A DNA stretch of 64,000 nucleotides from Diplonema papillatum (Eukaryota; Euglenozoa; Diplonemea; Diplonemida; Diplonemidae), in contig JAPJBO010000041.1 in NCBI GenBank assembly GCA_030068145.1, positions 310,001 through 374,000 on the forward strand, read 5' to 3'. Positions 32,543 to 42,582 of the stretch are shown in pieces (position 1 is the first letter of the stretch; the number at the start of each line of letters is the position of its first letter). The notes beneath the pieces were generated by a model, which was given only the letters and a program-made list of their open reading frames with translations, was not told where the DNA came from and did not search any database. Both the position numbers and the translations under genes were made by a program.

Positions 32543-32909
32543 TTAGTACTAACAATCTTGCGGGTTGCCCTTCAATGTATTGTGCAGGCTAAAACGACGT
32601 AGGCAGCGTGTTTTGGTGGTTGATCAGAATTCCTTACCTAAATATACACAGGGTAAATACAAGTGGGAAAACGATCACCCGGCACGCACAAACAAAACGA
32701 AACACCTTGTCTTTTTTCTACCTGTCCCGCCCGAGAGCTGCGGCTCTATTCTTCTCCTTTGCCCTCCACAGATCCTCCCTCCCCTCCATTGTGGGCCGGG
32801 CGTACGACTCTACGGCCGCCACGATTTGTTACCTCGGCTTCCGTCCCCGCTCCTATTGATAGCCTGCACGATACATTGAAGGGCAACCCGCAAGATTTGT
32901 TAGTACTAA
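32543..32909. mobile_element. Complete MITE of family A
   Basis: Left end TTAGTACTAACAATCTTGCG..., extending through GGGTTGCCCTTCAATGTATT and GTGCAGGCT. Right end is the inverse (AGCCTGCACGATACATTGAA, GGGCAACCCGCAAG, TTAGTACTAA), giving terminal inverted repeats of about 50 bp in a 367-bp element. The terminal TTAGTACTAA is itself palindromic, so it may be the target site rather than element sequence. There is no coding capacity. Confidence 0.85.
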
Positions 32910-33462
32910 AAAATCAGTTGGATATCTCTCCCGTAGAAGTCACACTGACCCGCTGGCAGTCCACGTTCAACGGATGATGACCTCCGGCACGAATTCGGCC
33001 TCGTCATCGACGCAGACTCCGCACTTCGGCACCACGGGTCCTTGGAAATACACCTTTTTCGCGCAAGATCGCGGCCTGCAGGCGTCCTGGCTCGCCAGAC
33101 GCCACTGGCAGTCGGCGTGCAACTCGCAGTCGGCCTCCGACGATGAGGATCCAGCTGCCAGGTGGTGTCGACATTATCCCAGTGCGTTGTTGCGAGGCTT
33201 TCTGGGGAAAAGACGCGCCGTGGTCCTACCACTGGATGGATTCTGGCTGAACGCCTCTAAGCCAGAACCCAGTCTAGAGGAATGCGTGAGTTACTCAGGG
33301 CACATCGGATTTATCGGGCCACGACTAGCTTCGGCGAACGGCAACTTCCAAATTCACATCCAGATCCCGTGTCTCCAACCGGGTCTATACGAGTCCGAAT
33401 GGACCGGCGGGCGTAACGCACTGAGGAGCTTACCTGAAGCTGCATCGAATTGCCTTGTTGTC
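32910..33462 (+). other. Anonymous stretch with an open frame of doubtful reality
   Basis: A frame from about 32974 (MMTSGTNSASSSTQ...) is open into the minisatellite at 33463. It has no domain I recognise, and GC content is only moderate. Another frame contains FGLVIDADSALRHHGSLEI, which looks like decayed transposon coding sequence, but a stop follows soon after. Confidence 0.25.
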
Positions 33463-33640
33463 TATCACAGTGCAGTCTATCACAGTGCAGTCTATCACAG
33501 TGCAGTCTATCACAGTGCAGTCTATCACAGTGCAGTCTATCACAGTGCAGTCTATCACAGTGCAGTCTATCACAGTGCAGTCTATCACAGTGCAGTCTAT
33601 CACAGTGCAGTCTATCACAGTGCAGTCTATCGCAGGGATG
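33463..33640 (+). repeat. 15-bp minisatellite, about 12 copies
   Basis: Unit CTATCACAGTGCAGT, invariant until the last copy. It is open in several frames because 15 is a multiple of three (VYHSA repeats in one frame). The same word family occurs in the 61-bp array at 14 kb. Confidence 0.95.
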
Positions 33641-34139
33641 GCCGGCTTACATCGTAGGAAACCCGTGGAAAAAGCCACAGACCACGTTCGTAAGCCCTCT
33701 GACTACTGCTGCAGTATTGTCCTTTGACATCGTGAACCGATGCCTCTCGCTTCACCGCTTCTGTTTTGTTGCTGGCGCTAGCTCCGGCATCGTGCAATGC
33801 GGGCCACAGTCTTTGGGTCGTGTTAACGAGGTTTGACCAGACACTCGCACTTCCCTCAGCATATGGATGCGGGGTCGGGAGCCTTCCCCTTGCTCTTCTA
33901 ACATTCGGTTTTATCCCCCTCAACCCCCCACCCCGCCTTCGATTCCTTGTTTTCATTTGTACTATCGGCACAACACCTTGCACAGAGAGGAAAAAAAAAA
34001 AGATTATATAACGGTTTCGCTTCGTCTTTGCCCGCCTTTTTTTTTTTTTTGTAAACACGAAGAGAACGCTGGCAGCGTGTTTTTGGGAGAGAATTAGCCC
34101 AACGATCATATTCACTCACTCACGTCGTGCCCTTGCACA

Positions 34140-34565
34140 GCGGGTTGGAGAACCAGCTTTGCGCTTGGCACAAGGTAAGGTTACGACAGGAAAGGCGACC
34201 ATGACCAGAATACTCGGCGGTGGCCGCCATGCCTTGCCCAGCGGGTTGGAAGACCAGCTTTGCGCGTGGCTGGCACAGGCCCAGGGTAAGGTCGTGACAG
34301 GAAAGGCGACCGACGACCCGAATACTCGGCGGTGGCCGTCGGGCCTTGCACAGCGGGTTGGAAAACCAGCTTTGCGCGGCCCAGGGTAAGGTCGTGACAG
34401 GAAAGGCGACCGACGACCCGAATACTCGGCGGTGGCCGTCGGGCCTTGCACAGCGGGTTGGAAAACCAGCTTTGCGCGGCCCAAGGTAAGGTTGCAACAG
34501 GAAAGGCGGCCATGACCCGAATACTCGGCGGTGGCCGTCATGCCTTGCACAGCGGGCTGGAAGCC
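34140..34565 (+). repeat. 100-bp minisatellite, about four copies
   Basis: Unit includes GCCTTGCACAGCGGGTTGGA, CCAGCTTTGCGCGGCCC and AATACTCGGCGGTGGCCGTC. Units 3 and 4 are spaced exactly 100 bp. Unit 2 has an extra TGGCTGGCACAGG. Frames across it on both strands are repeat artefacts. Confidence 0.9.
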
Positions 34566-34805
34566 CGCCACGCAGGTTCACGTGCATGTCCCTATTCCTG
34601 TCACGCGTTTCAGCGTGATCGTGAGACCACCTGAACGCTCTCGCATTGAAAAGAAAAGGCCGCAGCGTCGTTGCTTGCGTCAAGCAGAGCCAGTAAACGG
34701 AGCAGAAAACTCGCCAGCGGCACCCGAACACCGATCCATGCTCCGACGATTCTTCTCCCATCGGATCAATACCTCCTAAGCGAATGTGCTTTCAAAAGCG
34801 AATTT

Positions 34806-35106
34806 ACCCGAAACAGCGGGTGTTACACCCGAAACAGCGGGTGCTACACCCGAAACAGCGGGTGCTACACCCGAAACAGCGGGTGCTACACCCGAAACAG
34901 CGGGTGCTACACCCGAAACAGCGGGTGCTACACCCGAAACAGCGGGTGCTACACCCGAAACAGCGGGTGCTACACCCGAAACAGCGGGTGCTACACCCGA
35001 AACAGCGGGTGCTACACCCGAAACAGCGGGTGCTACACCCGAAACAGCGGGTGCTACACCCGAAACAGCGGGTGCTACACCCGAAACAGCGGGTGCTACA
35101 CCCGAA
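34806..35106 (+). repeat. 21-bp minisatellite, about 14 copies
   Basis: Unit ACCCGAAACAGCGGGTGCTA plus C. Each unit holds a short palindrome (ACCCG...CGGGT). At 21 bp it never shifts frame, so frames stay open on both strands (for example PETAGAT heptads on plus). An ATG at 34786 would give a 180-residue protein through the array, but nothing else supports it. Confidence 0.95.
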
Positions 35107-35109
35107 ACG

Positions 35110-35545
35110 TGCGTATTGGCCCACCTCGAAAAGCGGGCGACGGCGGCTTTTCAACTCCAGCTTTTTGATGCCGAACTTCAAAAACCGTGCCTCCACACTT
35201 GCAGGACTCCTTTGGGCGGGAAGGGCGTTGGTGGAACTCTTTGGGAACTGTCGTTCCTGTTCCACCGCCGACATATGCTGAAAGAGGTCCGGTGCCGCCC
35301 GAACGAACGCATGCCAGCTTATATCTGAACAGAGAGAGCGACGGAGTTTCACGTCCTCAGCCGGCAGCGCCTGTCTCACAGTTTGCAGGCGAGTTGACTT
35401 TGGTCTGATCGTGTGCAGGCCCGTCGTTCATCGACGACGAACCTTGCTGACCTTCGTGTGCATTCGCCCCGGCAGTTTCTCGGGTACAAGGGTATCCAGG
35501 TGGAGGGCAAATCCGTGCCAGTTCTTCTTGACAAAAGGAACACCC
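35110..35545 (-). pseudogene. Decayed minus-strand coding fragment, family unknown
   Basis: The minus strand reads protein-like sequence in one frame from about 35530 to 35110, interrupted by one TGA: VPFVKKNWHGFALHLDTL, then LPAEDVKLRRSLCSDISWH, QHMSAVEQERQFPKSS and ARFLKFGIKKLELKSRRRPL. It then runs into the 21-bp array. GC is lower than in the genes. I suspect a transposon relic but cannot name it. Confidence 0.35.
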
Positions 35546-35720
35546 GCCCTGTGTGAGAAAGAAACACACAAACACACACACACTGTATTTTCGTGAAGGG
35601 AGGCACCACGTTAAACGGGTGAGCTACACCTACACACACACACACAAACGTGGTCGTATTTCCGTGAAAGGGAGGCACCACGTAAACGGCTCACACCAAC
35701 CACACACACCCCACCTATTT
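35546..35720 (+). repeat. Repeat G with CA/CACACA tracts
   Basis: GGGAGGCACCACGTTAAACG or its variant occurs twice (about 35600 and 35670), each followed by CACACACA. The same motif (GGCACCACGTTAAAACGGGTC, split here) occurs beside the long CA tract at about 60380 and 60450, and GGAGCCACCACGTTAAAC near 14920. It looks like a small dispersed element coupled to CA microsatellites. Confidence 0.65.
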
Positions 35721-36244
35721 TCACCAAAGAAGTCCTTCTGTTTCTTTTGCGGTTCTTTCCTTTTTTGTTCTCTTTTTTTTTTAAACCTTTTTTTATTTTT
35801 ATTCACTTCTTCGTTCCTTCCGCAACGCAAGAAGGCCCTTATCTTCGCCCCGCGCCTTGCCCGTCCGGTCTTTTTCTCACTGGCCGCGCAACTTGGGCGT
35901 TTTCCGCACACACACACACCCTTTTTCTTTTTTTTTTTTGGTGTGTATCGAAAAAAGCGACTTCTGGGCTTTTCTTGTGCTTCTTTTCGAGGCCCCGGAA
36001 CCACCGGAAAAAAAGCCGACTGGACGATTCGTACGCCTATACGAGATCGTCAGAAACACGAGAGCACAAGAAGAAGAAGAGCGAAAGAAAAAGGGAAAAA
36101 AGAACCCGACTGAAACACAGAAACATAGGCGGGTTGTACAATTATATTTCTCAGCCGGGCGGGCATTCGCTCATAAACGGCGCGACCTCTTTTCCGACGC
36201 GTCACGGGGAGAGGAGGGAACCGGTCCTCCTTCCATTTTTGTAC
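35721..36244. other. T- and A-rich low-complexity stretch
   Basis: Long T-rich then A-rich tracts with no gene. Phe/Leu-rich frames are compositional. Confidence 0.4.
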
Positions 36245-36540
36245 GAGCACCTGCTTTGTAAAGGGGGGTGGTCGAATAATCTTGTCGAATAATAAAAAGA
36301 TTCCGGGTAGCCGAACAGTAGCAGGATCAAATCGTGGTAGTGTTTTTAGACAACCAGACGTGTGTCATATAACTGTTATTATTCGACCCCCCCCCTTTAG
36401 GAAACACTTGAGAAGACCGCCACGTTGACGAATCTCATAGGAGGTAAATGCGCTGTAGCCACACGAAGCACTGGTAAAATCTGGGTTTAGTGGCGGCGGC
36501 GCAAGCGGTTCAACAGTCCTCCCTCGAGTATTTTGCCTCG
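36245..36540 (+). repeat. MITE J copy split by another element
   Basis: GAGCACCTGCTTTG on the left and GGAAACACTTGAGAAGACCG ... GGTAAATGCGCTGTAGCC on the right are the MITE J sequence. The interruption is the 137-bp element at 36261-36397. Confidence 0.85.
36261..36397. mobile_element. Tc1/mariner-type MITE nested in MITE J, TA target duplication
   Basis: Ends AAGGGGGGTGGTCGAATAAT and, inverted, ATTATTCGACCCCCCCCC TT, with TA on both sides (36259-36260 and 36398-36399). Removing the element and one TA restores CTTTGTAGGAAA, the sequence of uninterrupted J copies (for example near 21365). At 137 bp it has no coding capacity. Confidence 0.9.
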
Positions 36541-36705
36541 CTTTCAACTCGGAAGCAAGGTGGTTTGTCGAACGGGGAAAACACGCGTGTCGGCCTTGTC
36601 TCCCCAAAGTTGTACGAGTCCCGCAAAACCGAATCACGGACCTACCTAGGGGTGACATCCACACCCTTCTCCGGCGGCTTCTGGTTCAGCGGACTTTGCG
36701 GGTTT

Positions 36706-37340
36706 CTTGAAAGGCAGGCGTTCGCGCTTTGACGGTGCGGCCGCGCTCGGGCCTTATCTCCGAGGTTTCGTCCCGCGAGAAACGAGCTGCGGTAACGTAC
36801 GTGTGGCACCCAAGCACGTACACACTACGCACGCACCCTGCTCCGGTAGCTCTCCAGTGCAGCAGACTTCCCGCTGTCTTCTCGAAAGGTAGGCGTTCGG
36901 CGGGGCGCCTTTGTCCCGCGAGACACGAACCGCGGTAGCGCAAGTGTGGTACCCAAGCACGTACCCTCTACGTACGCACTCTTCTCCGGCACCTCTCCAG
37001 TCCAGCGGACTTCCCGCGGTCTTCACTTGAAAGGTAGGCGTTCGCGCTTTGACGGTGCAACCGCGGACGTAAGGCACGGCGCCCAAGCACGTACACACTG
37101 AGCAACCACACGACACCCTTCTCCGGTAGCTCTCCAGTCCAGCGGACTTCCCGCGGTCTTCTTGAAAGGTAGGCGTTCGCGCTTTGACGGTGCAACCGCG
37201 GACGTAAGGCGCGGCGCCCAAGCACGTACACACTGAGCAACCACACGACACTTCTCCGGTAGCTCTCCACTTCAGCAGACTTCCCGCGGTCTTCACTTGA
37301 AAGGTAGGCGTTCGCGCGGCGTTGACGGCGCGGCCGCGTA
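36706..37340 (+). repeat. 135-bp tandem repeat ending at the PX gene
   Basis: CTTGAAAGGTAGGCGTTCGC recurs at about 36706, 36883, 37026, 37161 and 37296. The last three are exactly 135 bp apart and the first two are longer and diverged. Each unit includes CCCAAGCACGTACAC and CTCCGGTAGCTCTCCAGTCC. The last partial unit ends about 40 bases before the start codon at 37378, so the array forms the proximal upstream region of that gene. Confidence 0.9.
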
Positions 37341-37377
37341 TTTTTCAAGAAGTAGCGGGCGGGGCGTTGCTGCGACG

Positions 37378-38937
37378 ATGTACAAAGCCGAGGAACGACG
37401 GAAGCCGTGGCTTTTCGGAAGGCTAAAGGGGAGAGGCGGCGGAGAAAGAGGCCGGGGCGACGACGACGACGGGCACGACCTGCAAGAGTTGACGGAGGCC
37501 GCCGACGGCGGCGCGGGCCGGCCGGGTTTCGAGCAGCCGGGCGGCTTCTTCTCCCAGCTCTCCTTTCGATCCTCGGCGTCCAGCCGGCGGCGAACGGAGG
37601 CGAGACCCGCGGCCGGGCTCGATGCGTACCGGCCCAGTCTGAACTCCGACGGAGGCAGCGTCACACTCCTCCCGGCACCCGCTTACGGCTCCGATGAGAC
37701 GAACAGTTACTTCAGCGCGTTGGGCGGCGCTTTGTCGGATCAACCACACGAGGATTTGGTCATCGACGACTGTCAGGTGTGCGGGGTGGAGTGGTCTTCG
37801 GAGCCGTTGTCCGATACGGGCGGGATGCTCGGCCGAGCGTTCTTGCGGCTCGTCGGGTTCATCCCCCGGCATACCGTGCTCAACTACGTGGTCCAGTGCA
37901 AAAACGGCGACTTCCGATGGTGCGTCAAGCAGCGGTACTCGTCGTTCTACCACATGCACCAGCGCCTGCGCAACAGCCTGCCCGCCGACCTGCTGCCGAA
38001 CGTGCCGAACAAGACGCTCGTCCGGTCTTCCTCGCCGGAGTTCGCGTCCCGCCGGCTGCTGTCGCTCAACCTGTACCTCCAGTCCCTCCTCCGCTCCTCG
38101 TCAGTCCGGCGCAACCGCGCGTTTCTGTCCTTCATGAAACCCGGTCCCGACGGCGTGGAGGCCATCTCCATCGAGCGCCCGCTGGTGGTCGGAAGGATCT
38201 GCAGCGTGGGGGACTCCTTCGAAGGGCGGCTGCGCGCGTTGGTCGAAGAAGTGACGAGCACGCGGAGTCTGACCCAAGCCAAGGAGCGCAGCAGGCGCCG
38301 GTCGTTGTCCGTGCAAGCCGACCAAGCCGGGCTGCCGGTTGTGGTCGAGAAGATCTCGACCGTCCGCGAGGTCGAATTCGAGGAAACCCGCGTCCGTCGG
38401 GCACTCGACCGCTGCAGGATGATCGGCCTCTCGAACGTGGTCCTGCAAGCCGAAAAGGAGCGCCACCTCCTCGCCGGCGGAGCGACCCCCGCGGCCCGTA
38501 TCCCCCGGGTGACGTTCATCCTGCCCACGGCATACCGCCCCCGCGGCAACCCCATGGCGCAAGCCAGCCAAGCACCCAGGCTGTCCCACCCTGCCGCGGC
38601 ACTGCGGTACACTTCGTACTGGAGCCGCGTCGTTTGCCGGGTGGCGGAGGGGCCGGTGGAGCCGCCTTTCGTCTTGCGCGTCGTGTCCATGTCTTGCGCC
38701 ATCGGACACGAGCTCGCCCGGCTCTTCAAAGAGCGGCACATGCCGCGCAGCGGGATGTGGAAGGTTGTGACGGTCACGTCCGTGGAGCCGAACAGTTTGT
38801 TCGAGCCCCCGGCTGGCTTCCCGGCACCGCCGCTGCTGGGCGGTGTGCACGTGGTTACGTTCACCAAGCCGCTCATCCGAAAGCACGAGAGGTACCGTTT
38901 CAAGTCGGTGACCTGCCGCAAAGTCTTCCGCACGTGA
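37378..38937 (+). CDS. PX-domain (phosphoinositide-binding) protein
   Basis: Single exon, 519 codons; I start at the first ATG (GCGACGATGTAC), because the longer open frame begins only at a TTG inside the tandem repeat. Residues 1-110 are charged and Gly/Asp/Arg-rich, probably disordered. A PX domain spans about 150-262: beta strands (HTVLNYVVQCKNGDF), the lipid-binding RYSSFYHMHQRL, the proline segment LPNVPNKTLV, a helix with RRLLSLNLYLQSLL and the end FLSFM. The Arg before Tyr-Ser-Ser-Phe corresponds to the PI3P-contacting Arg. The C-terminal 250 residues, with beta-rich patches (RVTFILPTAYRPRG, VVTFTKPLIRKHERY), match nothing I know. PX proteins act at endosomal or other membranes; a sorting-nexin-like role is inference. 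Confidence 0.85.
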   Translation: MYKAEERRKPWLFGRLKGRGGGERGRGDDDDGHDLQELTEAADGGAGRPGFEQPGGFFSQLSFRSSASSRRRTEARPAAGLDAYRPSLNSDGGSVTLLPAPAYGSDETNSYFSALGGALSDQPHEDLVIDDCQVCGVEWSSEPLSDTGGMLGRAFLRLVGFIPRHTVLNYVVQCKNGDFRWCVKQRYSSFYHMHQRLRNSLPADLLPNVPNKTLVRSSSPEFASRRLLSLNLYLQSLLRSSSVRRNRAFLSFMKPGPDGVEAISIERPLVVGRICSVGDSFEGRLRALVEEVTSTRSLTQAKERSRRRSLSVQADQAGLPVVVEKISTVREVEFEETRVRRALDRCRMIGLSNVVLQAEKERHLLAGGATPAARIPRVTFILPTAYRPRGNPMAQASQAPRLSHPAAALRYTSYWSRVVCRVAEGPVEPPFVLRVVSMSCAIGHELARLFKERHMPRSGMWKVVTVTSVEPNSLFEPPAGFPAPPLLGGVHVVTFTKPLIRKHERYRFKSVTCRKVFRT

Positions 38938-39336
38938 AGCCAACCCCAGAGCAAGAGCGCAACCAGAAGCTTGAGCCGTTGAGTTAGCACAGTGTCGCAG
39001 CACCGTCCGATGGTGCCCCGTGGTTGATTGGTCTCTACGGGCGGTATTCATCGGAGTATAATGCAAAGAAGGTGTGGCGATAATCTGCATCGCCGGCGTC
39101 GCGGTTCTCTTCGCACGTGATGTGTCATGCTTTCGCCTCTCCAGCTCGTCTTGATCGTCGCACTCAGGCGCGCGCCTGGTGCTTCGCTTCTCCTTCGGCC
39201 CTCGGGCGCTGGCAGTATTGTCCTGCGTAAATGCATCGAGTGACATGCATGGAAGGTTTGGACGGTCAAGTGCACAAAGGCGTTTCTCCCGAGACAAACG
39301 GTCCTTAAAAGGGTCCGCAGCAACGAACCTTCCCAC
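38938..39336 (+). other. Intergenic stretch before the giant coiled-coil gene
   Basis: Nothing is recognised apart from CCTTAAAAGGG near 39302, a TATA-like site about 35 bases before the ATG at 39337. Confidence 0.3.
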
Positions 39337-39375
39337 ATGGCGATGGAGGCCCAATACGCCGCGTTCGCTGGAGAT
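39337..39375 (+). CDS. Giant coiled-coil gene, candidate first mini-exon
   Basis: ATGGCGATGGAGGCC opens 13 codons (MAMEAQYAAFAGD) ending at GTACGG, a phase-0 donor matching the GTAYGN type seen elsewhere. Joined to the next exon it gives AAFAGDVNRCLYMEAALSEL, a plausible continuous helix start. The good start context and TATA-like box upstream support it, but it is short enough to be chance. Confidence 0.35.
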
Positions 39376-39779
39376 GTACGGGGGTTTCTGGGCGGAAAAG
39401 CCAGTGCGTAGGCAGCATGTTTTGGTGGTGATCAGAGTTCCTTACCTGAACATGACACAGGGTAAATACAAGCGGGAAAACGATCAACCGGCACGCAGAA
39501 ACAAAACGAAGCGCCTGTCTTTTTTGTATACTTCGCTGGCGCCCCCTTGTAGGAGCCGCGTTCTTGTAACTCAGCCCTTCTCATGTGACGGCTCAGACGA
39601 CGGTTTTGTCTGTGCTCTGCATAGGTGGCACCAGGTGCCCTGATGGCCGTGACGAGCTACGGACGGTCACAGTGTTCACTGAGGAGCACCGCCGTAAGGT
39701 CGAAATGAGGACTTCACACAGCTTTCAAAGTGGGGTTGGTAGAGGAAGTTAAATTTAAGACAAGCCAGCCTCACGTCGT

Positions 39780-39910
39780 TGTCCTGTCTGCAGACGCTCA
39801 GGTTCCGCGCTGATGGTGCCTCACGTGTCGATGGTTTATAGGACCGATTCACGGTGCAGATAGGATCAGTGCGGTGTTCGGCACGTATCCATTGCAAGCA
39901 CGTTCTTGCA
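39780..39910 (+). repeat. Repeat F, single-unit copy
   Basis: CTGTCTGCAGACGCTCAGG ... CAGTGCGGTGTTCGGCACGT ... GCACGTTCTTGCA, with one internal unit where the 13-kb copy has about eight. It lies in the inferred first intron (39376-40478). Confidence 0.75.
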
Positions 39911-40112
39911 CCCCCCCCCACCCATTCCGTGACGATTTCTAGCTTCCGCGCGGCGTTTTACCAGATTTCACTCTCCTTCGAAGACACCTTTTGCGGCGCC
40001 AATATTTAGTCCATACGTCCATACGATCTGATCGCGTGATCCGATCGCCATGGCAGGACACAGGATACCCGCAATAGAGGCGCCAAGGTTCAGACGCCTG
40101 GGGTCACGAGGA

Positions 40113-40315
40113 TACGTCAAGACGGCCAACCCCGCAAGCGTCAGCCGCCGATTTGGAGCTCCGCGTTTCGAAGCTCGAAACCGACTGGGGCCACCAGCGC
40201 ACGGGCGCGCAGGCGGCGCGGCAGTTCGCCGCTCTGCTCGAAGAAGAGACAGAAGGGTCCTTCGGGTCCCTGCAGTGCTCGCTGGCCGAAGCGGAGGTCG
40301 GCCTTGCTCGATTCT
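40113..40315 (+). pseudogene. Partial upstream copy of the 40479-41198 exon
   Basis: About 180 bases duplicate 40743-40945 (AAGACGGCCAACCCCGCAAG ... CTGGCCGAAGCGGAG), lacking about 12 bases near the start. It breaks off where the real exon continues CTCGCCCTG. It is followed by repeat B at about 40355-40415. Confidence 0.8.
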
Positions 40316-40478
40316 ATTAGCCTCCCCCCGAGACAGACTTACAAAAGAACTCTTTCGACGATGGTCACCCGGGGACTTGAAACCCCAGATACTCAGCCGA
40401 AACGTGCACTCCTAATAAACAAGAGCAGGCGCGAAAAAGAAAATGAGCCCTTGAACACGGCGACCCCCGCCAAAGGAG

Positions 40479-41198
40479 GTCAACAGGTGCCTGTACATGG
40501 AAGCGGCGCTCAGCGAGCTTGCTGCGGCGGAGTCGCGTCTGCAACGAGGCGATGCGTTGGCGGGCGGAAGGGGCCCACCCCCAGAGCCGCCGCCGCGCGC
40601 GCCAGCGCCGAAGGACTTCGTCAAGCAGATCGCTGACCAGGTGCTGAGGAGCGGCGCGTGCGCGGAGCAACTGCGCCACCTTGTGCAGGATGCGGTCCGC
40701 GAAGCGGCGTCGGAGTGGAAGGAAGGAAGGGACGTGTCCGGAGTGAAGACGGCCAACCCCGCAAGCGTCGACCACCAGGCGCCGGCCGCCGATTTGGTGC
40801 TCCGCGTTTCGAAGCTCGAAACCGACTGGGGCCACCAGCGCGCGGGCGCGCAGGCGGCGCGGCAGTTCGCCGCTCTGCTCGAAGAAGAGACGGAAGGGTC
40901 GTTCGGCTCCCTGCAATGCTCGCTGGCCGAAGCGGAGCTCGCCCTGCACGACCTTGGCGGCAGCATCCGCGGCGCTCCCCCGGCGGGTGCCGGCGGCGGG
41001 CTCGAGCGGCGCGTGCGGAAGGTGGCGGGCCACGTCCAATCCGCGTCGGGAAGCACCGAGGCCCTGCGGCACCGCGCCCTGTCGCTCGCTTCGGCGGCCG
41101 GGCCGGCCGCGCAGCGGGGCGATTCGCCGTCGACGGCGGACGAGGTGGCTCGGCTGGCGCAGCGGCTGCACAACGTGGAAACCGCGAGCGAAGCGCAG
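40479..41198 (+). CDS. Giant coiled-coil gene, exon 2
   Basis: I place the acceptor at CAAAGGAG (40471-40478), which gives VNRCLYMEAALSELAAAE in frame. The alternative is an ATG start at 40497. The exon runs 240 codons to GAAGCGCAG and meets GTATAC at 41199, a phase-0 donor. The protein is Ala/Glu/Arg-rich with heptads, a short Pro-rich linker (PPPEPPPRAPAP), and helices such as AQAARQFAALLEEETEG and EVARLAQRLHNVETASEAQ. That heptad register continues into the next exon at 49251. No enzyme motif. Confidence 0.65.
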
Positions 41199-41254
41199 GT
41201 ATACTTCTTTCTTGAGTGCCATCGTGAAGGCCGTTCTTGACCTTTCTTCTTGTA

Positions 41255-41559
41255 TAAGCACCTGCTTTGTAGGAAATGCCAGTTGCGATAGATCATAGGT
41301 GTAGCCCAGGTAAAGCTGGGTTTAGTGGCGGGCGTAAGCGCTCAAAAATACTCGAAGGACTGCCCCGTGTGCTCATTTCGAAGGAGGCTAGAGGGGGAGA
41401 AAACAATACAACTACAAAGGGGGTCTTTTTTGTTGAACGCTTACGCCCGCCACTATACCCAGATTTACCTGTGTTTCGTGTGGGCTACAGCACATTTACC
41501 TCCTTTGATCTATCGCAACTGGCAGTCTCCTCAAGCATTTCCTTCAAAGCAGGTGCTTA
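41255..41559. mobile_element. Complete foldback MITE of family J
   Basis: TAAGCACCTGCTTTG at the left and its inverse at the right are flanked by TA (41253-41254 and 41560-41561). The arms extend about 95-115 bp (GTAGCCCAGGTAAAGC, GTTTAGTGGCGGGCGTAAGC) around a loop containing GGAGGCTAGAGGGGGAG. TA flanks suit Tc1/mariner-type mobilisation. Fragments of the family are at 21345, 26500, 31010, 36245, 41605 and 42290. Confidence 0.85.
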
Positions 41560-42582
41560 TACAAACTCCTTCGAAATGAGCACAAGGCAGTCCCTCGAGT
41601 ATTTTATAAGCACCTGCTTTGAAGAAAATACTTGGCGGTGAGTGCCAGTTGCGAAATCTCAACGAAAGTATGCTAATCCTGCAGGAAATAGTTGACTGGA
41701 CCTCTTGAGTTTGTGCTAACCACGATTTGGGGAGTCGGGAGAACCTAACGTAGCCTAAAGCAGGACCGACCCCCCCCCGTTCGTGAGAAAAAGAGTATGA
41801 GTACATTTCCGGAACAATGGTCCGGAACAACACAAGAACTGATTCTGGAGTAAGAACGGCCTTGATGACACTCAAGACAGTTGAAGAAGAAGAAGAGAAA
41901 AAGAAAAAGGCCGCTCCTGGTCCAGGAACGTGACGGTCAACCACAGCTTGCAAGGCTTGAGTCGGAGGCAGCACAGTGCCACAACCCCGTCCGCTCTGCC
42001 CTGCGGCTGACCGTCTCGACGAGCTTGTGTTCAGCGCGAGCGGCAAGCCCCAAGGTGCGCCAAGCCTTGATGCTTCAGTTTGGGAAATCGGTAGCCACTT
42101 GACCCGTAGGCCCGTGGCTCTGCAGTACCGCCGAACACGTGAAGCTTCGCTCCCGTGTAGCAGGCTTTCCCTGGTACCAAGACAGTTGAAGTATAGTTAA
42201 AATAGTGGTGTCACCTGAGGGTATGGTCAACCGGAGACCCCAAAACACCGAGCCTTTACACCACAAAAAAAGAAGTCTGCACGCCCATTCGGGATCACTC
42301 GGGGGGACTGCCTTGTGCTCATTTCGAAGGAGGCTAGAGGGGGAGAAAACAATACAACTACAAAAGTGGGTCTTTTTTGTTGAACGCTTACGCCAGCCAC
42401 TATACCCAGATTTACCTGTGTTTCGTGGGCTACAGCACATTTACCTCCTTTGGTCTACCGTAACTGGCAGTCTCCTCAAGCATTTTCCTACAAAGCAGGT
42501 GCTTAGGGCAGACTATTTTTTTTTTTGATCCGCGTCCTAGCGCGCGGAAAATTTTGGGAAACCGTGGAAAAAAAAATAGTTG

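Noticed and set aside
40487..41198. Acceptor at AACAG (40482-40486) for the coiled-coil exon
   Set aside because: Phase-0 reading from it meets a stop after about 49 codons. The acceptor at 40478 or the ATG at 40497 fits the open frame.
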